Shown in pieces: positions 22,601-35,100 of a stretch of DNA of 64,000 nucleotides. The first letter of the stretch is position 1, and each line of letters opens with the position of its first letter. Below the pieces are notes generated by a model that saw only the letters and a program-made list of their open reading frames with translations, was not told the origin of the DNA and did no database searches. The translations under genes were made by a program, and so were the position numbers. The stretch lies in NCBI RefSeq assembly GCF_905163445.1, contig NC_053196.1, positions 12,735,501-12,799,500 on the forward strand. Reading direction: 5' to 3'. Source of the stretch: Pararge aegeria (lineage: Eukaryota > Arthropoda > Insecta > Lepidoptera > Nymphalidae).

Positions 22601-25600
22601 ATGAACTTTTTGTCCAGCAACTGAGATACAGAATAGGCCATTCTGTATCTCAGTTTACATCAAATTACGCTACTCACTTTGGAAAGTTGCCAAAAAATAC
22701 ATTATGTAATTGTATCGGCCAACCAATCTGAAATGAAGCACTGTTGGAAACTTGGGTTTCAGAATGGAAAATATGTAACAAAATCCAGGATCGCCCTTTA
22801 GGATACTGGACAAGCGTCGGGCAATATGATCAAGATATGATGATGTAACAGGTTCCTATTATGTACACTTTTGTTTGGACCACTCTGGTGTCCGTCGGAG
22901 CGTGTTTACTTGTTTAGCTTACGTAATTTGTTGATATAAGTTATTCAATTAACGATCCTCATGTAGGGTAACCATGTATTATAAAATTCTTAGTATACTT
23001 AGGCTGGTCGTAAATTAGACACGCAGGCTGTTGCAATAGGGTATGTGGCGTATTTTTTTTCAGTTAAATTATTGTAAGAAGTTATTATACCAGCGTTTAA
23101 TTATTTCCGTGTTAATGGGAAACGCTTCCAAAAATTTTGAATTGTTTATATTTTTTTATTATTCAATTTATTTTTCGAGGCACGACTGACATTTACACAA
23201 TGAACTGGCTGTTCCAATACGAATGACAGCTGATATTGTGTTACTATTTGAAGAGCAATATGTAAAACCCGAGTGTATCTGGAACTTTATAGTAACTAGT
23301 AAAATAGTATTATTCGTTATTTAAATTTTAGTTCTTTGGACACTCGTATTACAGCGTCAGACTTACAGCGCCCAAAATGGCGTCAATCATGGGTAAAAAC
23401 CAAGTAACAGTGACCTGTCTAGTACACGCTTATTCTTATGTAAGTACTTAATCCAGATTTATTGTCTTGACTTTTAGAAAGCTAGTTATTCTAACGAATT
23501 AGTTTTTTTTTATTACAAATAGCGGTATCTTTTTTTATTACCAGTTACAACCCTGCAATAGTCGGTATTTTGAAACATACACGCTAACGCGCAGCACTAA
23601 GGTGGAATTTAACTTGACTGTACGATGTTTAGGTATACACAATTTCTGCATGAAAGGAGTGCACTTTCTATACTTTTTACTATTATTTATTCTGCTCTTT
23701 TTTTATATATAAATAGAGCAAAATAGCATTTAACCAAAATGGCGGAAATAAGATGATCAATGGATTATAGATTGTGGCTAGTTAGATTGATTATAATAAT
23801 AAAAAATGTCTAAATACTGCTTTTGATTTGCAGTCCAAGATCACGAATTTGACTAATCCTATATGAGTAACTGATAACCATATTAATTTTACAGCCAATA
23901 ACACATTGGCCCACGCCATTTTAATCTAGGTGGCGCCTCGCTTGTGATGAATCTAATACTAGGTGCGTTCCGTAACGCATATTTACATGTGTCATAGTCC
24001 TTGATCTGCAAAATTACTAAGCTCCGCGTTAGGAAGCCTCCTGTGTGTCTAATTACGTTCAGGCTTTTTGTTTCGGTTTTACAGACATGTAAAAATTGTA
24101 AATCCGCGATGAGACAGGTATTCATGCACAAACTTACGAATTATTCATTGTTTAATTTTAAAAACGCTCGTAAATTGTATTTAATTTAATAGCTATGCAA
24201 TGCGAACAATAAAAAGAACGAATGAAAGGAAGGGTACAGTGGCTAAAAATGGCATGGCATCAAAACAATCTCTTATAATTCAGTTTGAAAGTCAACGTCT
24301 CTTCACAAACTTGCCGAATTGTAAGGTAATCGACTTATGTGCTCTATACTACAATATTTGTTATCATCTGTCTGATTATATATTTTATTTTCGAATTTTC
24401 ATAATTACTCGAAACGTTAAGTAGGTACCAATGATATTTTGTGGATACCATGCCCTATTTTATGCCTACCCTTCAAATAAAATAGCTATTTATGCGGAAA
24501 GTCGGAACAGTTGCAAATAATAAATAGACTAAGGTATATATATAGAAATAATAATATATCGTGCTATCTTAGAAGACAGCTAAGTAAAGGGCATTTCAAA
24601 TAAATGGCCTTTTCGAAAAGCAGTATAGTTTTAATAGATTTGTTACTTTCTGACTTGCCGCATACAAAATTTTGCGTAAGAGATGCTTTGAAAATTCACT
24701 TTAGAACACCAAATAGATGTAAATTATGTATAGTCGCCAACATAAACATTCGAATGAAATGTAAAATATTGGTATAGTGTAAGTCTGTGTCTGAATTCTC
24801 GTGGCGTTATTAAATTTAAAAAAAGCGTTGTTAATGCCATTCAGTTTAAACAAATATCGTGTGCCACAGAAAACTAATTAAAAAACCTTTTAATCATCTT
24901 TCGTCAGATTGTAGATTTTCAAAGTGACTCTCGCACGAAGTGTATTATGTTTTTAGGTAGGTCCCATTCAATTATTAATATGTAAGTAAAATTGTATAAA
25001 CTCTACACATTCTTCCATAGACGAGGGTGACTCGACATATAAATGGCCTTATGTTAAGGGAAAAGGTTTTAATTTCAGTTCCGATAACCGCTGTGGTTTC
25101 GATTGGATAGTGTCGCTAGTGTAGATCTCGGTTTACGCCACGGAAGTTGGAAAATGATTATAACTAAATACTTTCGTGATACGTTACGTATCGATTGTTT
25201 ATGTGCGATTCGCTACTTAATATTCCATTTGCATTTATTTATTATTATCGATTCTTCAAAACGCGTGCGGAATAGGAAAATAATATTAAAAAAGTATATC
25301 TGATTTACGCTTACAAATAGTTTGCTGTGTCACTCGCACATAGGCGGTCAGTGGCTATCAAATGTAAGTGTGGAGCAGAGACAAACATGTAGTTTTTTAT
25401 GATTTTATCTATTTCGGACGCAGTGTATAGACTAGAGCACGCTTGTTATTAAAATGTGTCAAATACATTTATTGGTGGTTTTACAAGTTACTAAATTTAT
25501 AAAGAAAATCAACACAAATAACAGATAAATGTAAAGATAAAACTAAAAAAAGTTATGAAAAATGTCTGTTCACTGAAGTGATAACTGTTATAATCAATTT

Positions 25601-26990
25601 GCTCAAATATTTAAAAAAAAAAAGCGAAATCAGATGAAAACTTTAGCCATAAACATGATATAAATATTTAAATAATACCTACTGTAATAAATTAAAATAT
25701 GCTATGTAAAATAATGTCCTATAAAAGCTAGTGCTCATAAGATGCCGCACCGCAACGGAAAGTATGTCGTATATTTGCTATGCGACACTAAATTGTCTAA
25801 ACCAATTTAATAACATACTATCATTCAGACCTGGACGTCTATGCTAGACGATTCAAATATTGTCTCGAAGGCATTTTTGACTGTACATTCCATTTAGTGA
25901 GCGACAATTTCGTCCATATTTGTGCTACAGCAAAAACCGACCGATCACTAACGCGGTCGCGAAACTGACCTGCCGCTTTGTTCCCCTCAGTGTAAGAGCA
26001 TCAATCATGCGGTATAGTGGATTTTACACCCTGCCACTATACAACGTTATCCAAACATAACGAGTCAGGGATTTACGGGCTCCACTGGAACCGTGAAACC
26101 AGTCAAGGGTGTGTTTTCTGTCGCTTTGAGTTTTTGTTAATCGATTTTTCAATTTTAATTTCATCGACGGAAATCTGATGAACTCAACCCTGACGACCCC
26201 AACTTTTAATAGCCCATACATCAAATATTTACTGTAAGTCACGATGTTTTAACAGTTTATGTGGAAATATGTTGCGGTGCGACCCTCTGTTGTGTACATA
26301 GTTTTAAGGTGTATATTGCATTGAAAGTTAAATGTAAATTGAACTTTAGAACAGAGGTATTAGCGGTAAAGGAAATGATATTAAGGCAATTAGTCGAGTC
26401 ATGGACTGAATTTTTTTTTAGTATATTATCGCCGGAAGAAATAACAAGGGATTCGCAAATAAAAGTATCGACACTTAAAAATTTAAAATTTAATATTCAA
26501 ATTTAGCATGCTCTGTAGAAAAGTGGTATCCAAGCTACGTTTGTTAAAATGAATAACAAATGTCTGTCTGTATATCTGTCAATCTATTTAACGTTTACCA
26601 ATCACGACGATACGGTTAAGTTATAACCAAACCCATAAAAAAGAGAGTTAATCTCTCTAACGCCTATGTAAAGTAGTTTAAAGCACAGATATACCTTAGC
26701 CTTTAGAGTAACAAAGTTAACAAAGTCACTGTGGTAGTAATGTATCTGTTAAATTTGTATAGAGGTGTCAAACTTTGACGTTCAGTTCTCCCTTATAACG
26801 AAATGACAGATAAACAAGCGTTAATCTGTCACGTGGATGTGATATTTATTTAAATCTCAGAGTAATGGAGCTTTACACTAAGCCTAAAGGTTACATATTC
26901 AAAATTTCATTATTTTCACCGATCAAAAATCAATCGTTAACACACGCAAACAACATAGTCTCCAGCACCGACGCAATGTTGCCTGTTTAT
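19668..26990. other. Intergenic stretch without a supported gene
   Basis: AT-rich, with only short open frames that look random. Two small exon-like pieces were seen: 23374-23440 (ATG, about 21 codons, GTAAGT donor at 23441) and 22336-22378 (AG...GTAAGC). Neither joins anything recognisable. A weak RTE-like phrase occurs near 20125-20200. Confidence 0.5.
20508..20570. repeat. Short dispersed repeat, copy 2
   Basis: CACTGGTACTGTCAATGAGTATACAAAC, followed by TTTACTCACTATACTCTCATT, parallels 17858-17912. Family unknown. Confidence 0.4.
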
Positions 26991-26994
26991 CGGT

Positions 26995-27328
26995 TTTTTA
27001 CCGGATATACTTCGGTGAGTGTGCCCAGGAACTATACAATCTTGTTCCTCCTTCCTCGTTCTACCACACAACAGCGAGACACCGCGAGCGGTGGCATCCT
27101 TATGTGGTTGATATTCCATCGACACGCACGAAACGTTTTTATCCACGTTTCTGATACGTACCGCTAAGATGTGGAACACCCTCCCGGCAACTGTGTTTTC
27201 TGCCACCACGTATAATTTGAGTACCTTCAAGGCTAGAGTGAATAGGCAAGCGTGCTCCAACCTAGACCTCATCATTGCTTTCTAACGGGCACGTTAAGCG
27301 CTGGCCTATCGTTAATAAAAAAAAAAGG
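26995..27328 (+). pseudogene. Jockey-type LINE, RT C-terminal fragment with poly(A)
   Basis: Fragments in shifting frames read QELYNLVPPSSFYHTTARHR, WHPYVVDIPSTRTKRFYPRF and RTAKMWNTLPATVFSATTYN, then LSTFKARVNRQ. This is the typical C-terminal end of lepidopteran Jockey-group reverse transcriptases. An A-run at 27319-27328 fits a 3' tail. At least two frame shifts or stops are present, and only the last part of the protein remains. Confidence 0.75.
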
Positions 27329-27825
27329 CAGAAGCCTTCTCCGTCTACAAAACATTGGAGAAGTACCTTGTGCCCAGAGTTGGTCCACATAAAAGCCATA
27401 CACAGAAGGCTACATCTGTAAGTTAGCTCCATACATAATTCACCTAGAGGTTAACCATTCTCCAACGTAACGTGTGGTAATTTAAATTGAAGAATATATT
27501 TCTATCACAAATCTGACCTCTACATGTTTCAGAACTAAAGCAACGCGTATGAAATCGATGACAGCATTCGCAATCACTATCGTTCTGATTCTGTTGTATA
27601 CAAATTTCTAGACAAAACTACAATGACAGAAGTAGTGCTATCCTTGTCACATTGTCTTGTGTTGGATAGATCTACTTTAAGACTTGCCTTATGAAAAGTA
27701 AGCTTAATTTGCTATACTCCGCGAACAGCAGGAGAATCTGTATGGTGTAATTTATAATTTCTTCAATCCGTATCCTCCACACCAAACAGATCCTCGGCAA
27801 TGTACCCTCTACGCACGTTTCGCTT

Positions 27826-27944
27826 CGAAACCGGGACATCCTCAGGAGATGTTGACTTTAGATTGAATAATTGTTAAGTCAAACAATTATTCTTAATAAT
27901 TATTCATTGTAAAGTCAACATCTCCTGAGGATGCTCCGGTTTCG
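27826..27944. repeat. 119-bp foldback repeat
   Basis: The 35-nt arms at 27826-27860 and 27910-27944 are inverted copies with few mismatches (core TCCTCAGGAGATGTTGACTTTA), and the inner GATTGAATAATTGTT / AATAATTATTCATTG parts also pair. A related single arm lies at 57451-57545. Confidence 0.7.
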
Positions 27945-29127
27945 CTTTATTTTCATAATATGTTATGGATTTCCGCAAAGTAACGCCTGCTTCTATCCAA
28001 TATTTAAGAATTGCCATTTTAGTTAAATTTAGATACATTCAACAAAATTATACCCAGTATTGTACATCGAGTTGAAGCAGAGAGACTTGCTAACATAGGT
28101 TATAAAAGTGTTGGTACTTTATTGCGGATTGCGGGAAATAACTAATTAACAAAGTCACTAATTAATATAGAAGATAAATGTGACAAACTAATTTACATGA
28201 CAGGCTCGGAGGCGGAACGTTGTTCATTTAGAAAAACGATATGAGCGTGTAGAAACAATTTATATCTATTTAAAATAAAATTGTAGCTAACTTGAATTTT
28301 ATGTAATTTTTTATTTGCAAGGATGTATTATTTATGTATCATAAAAGTGTAAGTTGCTTTAAAGTTATCGCTTACGATTTGATCATTGTTTATTTTTAAC
28401 TGTCAGTTAAGTGTAACAGGAGATTATGTAAACAAGCAGATTACTGAAGTTATTTGTGAATATGTAATTATTCTTGTGATCTAAAATCCGTTTATACTGT
28501 ATTTTTTATTTTCTAGATTAAAGAAAACATCTTACTGCAAGGTTTCCTTTTTATTTGTGTTTATAATTTTTTATTTATGACAGATAGGCCTTCAAACTTG
28601 ATGAAAAGCAATTGTGATGTCTAGGATAGAGTGATCTCGCTTAGAAAATGTCTAAATCAACAAAATAACAATTTCATATGCACTACAATAAGTGTATTTA
28701 ATTCACTTTTACTCGTAGGTAAAAGATTCAAAGCTTTAAAAATATCTCAATATTGAAAAACTTTAGTTCGACAACTTTTCCCTGAGATCAATAGGTACCT
28801 ACTTACCGTACTTCAAGAGAAATAACTAGTTTTTTTCAGGAAATACGCGGTGTCTACCATAAATTATGTTTTCAAGTTAAAATGGTAGACACGGAATTAT
28901 GTGACAACAAAAAAGGTTCTACGGTATTAGATAGTATGAAAAAAAATTACGCACTTGTCGTACTACGTCTTTGCAGTTTGGGTCGGCATTTTTTTTATAT
29001 GTTTACATTTACATCTATCACCCTACGGATAGTTAGAAGGTATGTAAATCTATATTCTAGCCAGAAATTGTAGATACAATCTTTAAGCGGAAAGCGTGTT
29101 TCTCTAAACAAGTCTAAGTAACTTTGC
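27945..29127. other. Region 3' of the TMIE-like gene
   Basis: AT-rich with no supported gene. The 3' UTR of the minus-strand TMIE-like gene must begin at 29127 and run leftward; I could not place its poly(A) signal with confidence. Confidence 0.4.
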
Positions 29128-32100
29128 TTAAAAATCCATCTTATTATCTGAAGTGGTCGGTGAAGTGGGCGACTTTGGTTGGCCAAGTTTCGTCAAATTG
29201 GCCACTTTGGTAGCGTACTTAGCGAAGTTTAGCCCAGATGCTTGCGGCTCCGGCTTCTGTCCTCCATCGGGCTGGAAGGAAGCTTCTAGTGAGCCTGAAA
29301 AAGAAGTTTATTTTATTCTTATTTTACTTTCCGTAAGACTTAAAAGTTGTTTGCCGTGTTGTGACGGCAAGTTAGTCAGTTGTCAACACCGCCGAATTCG
29401 CGCAGATAATCGCAGTACTTAGCAGCGTCCTCTGCTACTGCGATCCCCAACTAATCTGCCCAGAGTGGTGATTATGAGAAAACCTCTGTTAAGGTTATTG
29501 ATTGCTAGATACTACGAGCTAGCCCTTAGGACCTTACGTGGTGGTAAGGGATAATGATTCATGGGGCAAAGCAGCAAAGCACTAAATCGCTTAGCGGCAC
29601 GTATTAGTAGGTAGGTCCAACTAGCCAAAAAAACTGAAAAACACGCTTGGTAAACCAAACTGAGGTAGAGATCTACCTTTTAGTTTAGTTTATTTATAAA
29701 AGCGTTTATTTTAATTTTTTCACCGTTCACCATAAAATTGTTTTGTAAGTATAAGAGAGCCTTATCGAATATAGATAAAAGTTATATAAATAAACCAAAA
29801 ATCTTATTTTGCAAAGGAACCTGACAGAACCTCCTTTCTTTGAAGTCGGTTCAAACAGCGCTTTCGTAGTAGCAACAGCATTCTTGTTAGTAACACTTAA
29901 AGTTTAAACACCTTATATTGAAACCTCTCCTATAAAAAGTGTAGCAAAATATAATACTTAATATTTATTTTACTGTCTCGGAGAGCCTACATCTGTACTT
30001 ATTATAATTCTGTAACTGGACGATTTCTGTACATTTAATATATAATTAATGAAAATTATGACGTATTTTGACGTTTTGTATGCTTTATAATCGATACTGA
30101 GTCCAAAACATTTTTTTATGGATGGATATTATAGGATGCATTTTTTTATGGATGGATATTATAGGATGCATTTTTTTATGGATGGATATTATAGGATGCA
30201 TTTTTTTATGGATGGATATTATAGGATGCATTTTTTTATGGATGGATATTATAGGATGCATTTTTTTATGGTTGGATATTATAGGATGCATTTTTTTATG
30301 GATGGATATTATAGGATGCATTTTTTTATGGATGGATATTATATGTATGTATGAACTAAAATACCAAGTTAAATAATAGTAGGTACATAGCTAGCCAAGA
30401 TGGTAATGTTGTTAGCATCAGATATATTCTAACTTCTCGATTGACTCATACGCGGACGAAGTCGCGAGGGACCGCTAGTCTTACATAAGTACTTACTTTG
30501 TTGTGGCGACATGATGGAGCTAGGCTGGGATTGCTGCTGATTCTCGCACTCCATTGGCTTGGTCTTCTCATTCAGCAGCACCAAAGCTGACAAAACAACT
30601 TCCTCAATTAATTGATTTTATCTAAGTACTTATTCTGCGTCTTAGAATTTATATGAATAGTCATGGATACTAGCAAGTATATTTTCCAGGGCCGTATTCA
30701 GCGTTTGTGCGTTGGAAATAGTGCATTCCAATTTTGTAACTCAAAACAACTGTTAAAGTTTTTCTTCATTCAATGGATTAGTAAATGGTACCTAAATTGG
30801 TTTTACGAATGTACCTAACTTTTAGGACCCTGGCATTTCTAATTAAAATCGGAAATCGAATTTTAGCCTTGCTACTTATTGTAAATGCGAATAGTCTATT
30901 CTAAGTAAGTATAGTCTAAGTCTAACTCACTTCTTGACGTGTTTTTTTATATAAAAGCAAATTCACTTTAAACTGTCCTACCGTCCCTAACAGGTTAGCC
31001 CGCTTACTCTTACCAATTGATAGAAACCGGTAAGGAGTATAGGTATAATATGACTATTATAAATATAACCCTAACAGGTTAGCCCGCTACCATCTTAAAC
31101 TGCATCATCACTTACCAATTGATTACTTGGTGGTACCTCTTTGTCAGGAAGTTGCTAACTGGCCACGGCGGAAGCCCCCCACAACTCCAGACTAGAGAAA
31201 ATACAATAAATGCCCCTGGCGGCGGTCGAACCCGCGACCTCCACGGTGGCAACTAGCAAACTGATCAAAGCTCGTTCGTCGGTCGTTAGTCGTTCTTTTT
31301 TTCACTAAAAGTAAAACCGGGTAATTCAATCTAAGACCATAGCGGGTTGACCTGTTAGGGGTAAGAATGTTTATTGGCACGTCGGTTTTTAAACCTAAAA
31401 ACTTCACGGTCTCATAAATGATGTCTATAAAGCGCTATTCTGTTATTACACTGATTGACTAACTGATTATTTTTTAAATTATGGATTATTCTGAAACTAA
31501 CCAGGTGATTCGTACCAAACCTTTAAATTAACAAGAAAAAGCACAAGAAGTGTACACTGCACAAGGACAACTTATCTCAAAAGAGATTTCTTCCCGAAGC
31601 CTTCGGTTTATCATCAAATTAAGCTTAATTTTACCTCTATCCAATATATTATATCTCCTGATACCTGAGAGTGTTTTGTCCTTTCAGGTAGCATTTGCAG
31701 CCAGCCTGAGGCAGAGCTTGTTCATAATCTTAGTTATTTTTCCTAATTGTATAGAATAATATCAGTTTTAAGGAGCTCAATACCTACTTGCTCCACCCTG
31801 ACGTACTAGGGTGGGTAAAACGCACCGATAAGATTTACCTGCTGGCGCCCCTGTTGTCTTTTCCTAGATAACTTTTCTTGATAACGTCTTCTTAAACAGA
31901 CGTTGATTGATTCAAATGTTTATTTTGACAATACAAATAACATACGCAGGGGGAAGCTATAAATAGGTAGGTATAATATATCTTTTCCAGATCGAAAGCT
32001 TAAGTAAAGTTGCGTTACTGTAACGGACAGACAAAGTAACACTCGAAGATGAGTTTTTACTGTTTCGTTTAGAAACCTTAAAAAATTTACACACTTGGCC

Positions 32101-35100
32101 ACCTTAATAATCACTATGAAACTAAAAAGCCTCAAATTATAAATTTTCTTTTCTCCAATCACTTACTTAAGTATGCCTAAGTCGATGAACTTAAAAAGAA
32201 AGTGTTGATCGAGACTTTTTCGTATAACAAAGACAGTCTCGATGGCTCTCACTTGACACTGAGCTAATTCCTCGTGTCAAAAGACAACGATCTAGCACGT
32301 CTAACAAAGGGTCGGCACCGGTACTCGGTAGACTCACCTTTCAGATCTCCGCGAAAAAATAAACGAGAACCGACTTGAAAATGCTGAATGCCACGAATTT
32401 GTCGACAACATATTTGTTAATTTACTATAATTAGGTGCATGAAAAGTTTTTAAAAATACAATATTCTTTTTGCATTTTGTTTTTCACTCCGGCAGAACAA
32501 AGAAGGACGTCGTCGACGTTCGTCTGCTTAAATAGTTTGTAGTAATTACACAACTTTGGAAACTATATGAAAATAAATAAAAAACACATCGCCCCAGTTT
32601 TGTTTTACAGCTTATTGAGGGGGAGTTCAATCTTATGTCTAAAAAGCAGTCGGACGATTTTGGTGCGATAAAGGTCATTCAGCAAAAAAAGAAATAAGTT
32701 TATTTTAAGAACTTAATATGTTCTACGTTTAAAATTACCATCTTTGAGGGAAATGGTGTCCATTTTGGAATCTTGAATGGTTTCGAGCTCATGCCGGAAC
32801 TTAGTCGTGATCTTCCGCCGCTTGTAGTCGGCTTCGATCTGCTGCTTCGTGCGCGGGATGCGGAAACGGAAACAGCAGCAAACCATCACGACTGTATAAT
32901 TAAAAAAAACTGGGTTTGTGGCTTACTACCATCGCTTAAATCAGTAAGTTTTTTTTACAATAGGATAGTCTTAGTTTTATACGACCTCCCTGGCGCAGTG
33001 ATAAGCGCTGGGGTGTCAAGTGGAAGGTCCCGGGTTCGAAATTTGGGAATTTATAATTTCCGAATTTACTCTGGTCTGGTCTGTTAGGAGTCTTCGGCCG
33101 TAGCCACCCTGCCGACAGAGACGTGCCGCTAAGCGATTTAGCGTTCCGGTGCGATGTCGCGTAGAAACCGATGAGGGGTTAATATAACTGCCATCCTCCT
33201 AACAGGTTAGCCTTAGCCCGTTACCATTTTAGCCTGCATCTTCATTTACCAGCAGGTTGGATTGCAGTCAAGGTCTTACTTTTAATGGAATAAACAATAT
33301 AGTTAAACGAAAGGGATCCAACCCAGATTGACGTAGTTTTGAGAAATTTTACAAAGAAAAGTGAAAGAAAGTTTTACAAGTACGAGTACCTACGTCCTAC
33401 CTAAGTCGGTAAACGTGGCATAAGGGCGGAATAGGTCGCAGTGTTTTTGCGGTATGCCATTGGAAAGGTTCTGTCAGTTAAAGTGTGATAACACTACACG
33501 TGACGTTATGCTACATTTGTTTGTAATTCCATAAAAGTCTCAGTTACCTAATAGTGCAGTGTCTACATTATTAGCATTTTGAAATAACAAGTATGTGGTT
33601 GTGGGTTGTGTTAATTTGTGGTTTTTAATGATGATAATGAAAAAAATAAACTGAAATAGGATCACGTTTGATCCATGGATTCACGGAGTCGCACTGCCGC
33701 ACCTCGAAGCCTGCCGGCCCGGGTCAGGGCCTTTTGGCCCTAGGGTAAATACGCCGATGTCTGTATGTACTTAAAGCAGATTCCACCGAGAAGAAGCCGG
33801 CAAGAAACTCAGCGATACAACCTTTTAAATAATCATATATTTAGGTATACCTTGTATAAAGCTGTGCCTAGCCACCGTACCTACCTATGCTCACGAATTT
33901 TAAAGTAGTCCACCAAACATCTATTACCTAACCTCGCCTTTACTGTTGACTCATTAACAATTAAAGCTTATTCCTAACTGGGGCAAATCGTACGCCTTGC
34001 AAAGTTGATCGCACATTACAGCATGCTTTTTTTATTTAATTTGAAATTCTTAATTTCCCGATAACAATTTTGTACCCGTAATACAAGCTACCGCTTAATC
34101 GGGGCTAGGTTGCGATGTATGTGGAATGTCATAGTATATTTATTATTTATTATTTAATTCTTAGTTCGAGAAAGTTTTCTAAGGCCAACTATAACTCATC
34201 GATGTGAGATTCAGTTTTTCACTGAAACTTTCAGGGAATCTCTGGATTGACCTGCCGAGTAATCCTGTAAAGTTTGGTGACGATCGGAGCACTCCTATTT
34301 TTGAACTGTCAAACTGTCAAATACAGCTTTTATTTACTATGATGATATTCTACTGTTGGGTGTAGTGTAGTGTAGTTCTATTGAGGTTATAATATGTATT
34401 TAATTTTGCCCAAACTTTGTGTAGATCTGATGAATGTGGTTGGAGATAGAGGACAGAACTCCTGAGCGGAATACTTCACTGTCATTGTACAGTCATGTTT
34501 CAGATTTTAGACTTTGACAATTGAAAGTGAAAAGTGACAAGAAAAATATGGCGCGTAACGAAAAAATGTCACGCGTAACCGAAAAATGTTACACTAAATT
34601 TTTTTCCAACCCCGATAAAGAAGTTTCACTTCAATAATGAGAACATTAAAGAAGCGCAAGTTGTTAATTTTCTAGGCATTACTTTAGACAACACTCTTTC
34701 CTGGATAATACATGTTGACAAAGTTAGTAAAAAAATTAACCAATATGTTTATGTCCTTAGGCGCCTTTTCAAAACAGTAGGTGAAGAGCTGCTATCATGG
34801 CATATCATGCATTCATCATTAAGATATGGGTTGGTCATATGGGGCAACTCGGTGGACATACAGCGTTTATTTATTGGACAGAAGAAGTGTATCAGGGCGG
34901 TTTGTGGAGCCAGTCCGTTAGATTCTTGTCGGCCTCTGTTTAAAAAATTTAAAATTCTCCCACTGCCATGCTTGTACATTTACGAGATAAGCCTATTTGT
35001 TCGAAAAAATATTACAAATCTTTTACAAAGAAAAGCCAGGTGGTAAATTTCAATACCAGGTATCCTAACAGCCATCTAAACAAACTCTTACTTCCCGTTT

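Noticed and set aside
26937..27275. 112-codon minus-strand ORF
   Set aside because: It is the complement of the broken Jockey-type LINE, whose recognisable protein signature is on plus.
29153..29422. 89-codon plus-strand ORF
   Set aside because: It is the shadow of the last TMIE-like exon on minus, which has the splice phase and stop.
30085..30376. Repetitive open frames on both strands (MHPIISIHKK and MDGYYRMHFF types)
   Set aside because: They arise only because the minisatellite unit is 30 bp, a multiple of three. There is no start context, splice site or non-repeat coding.
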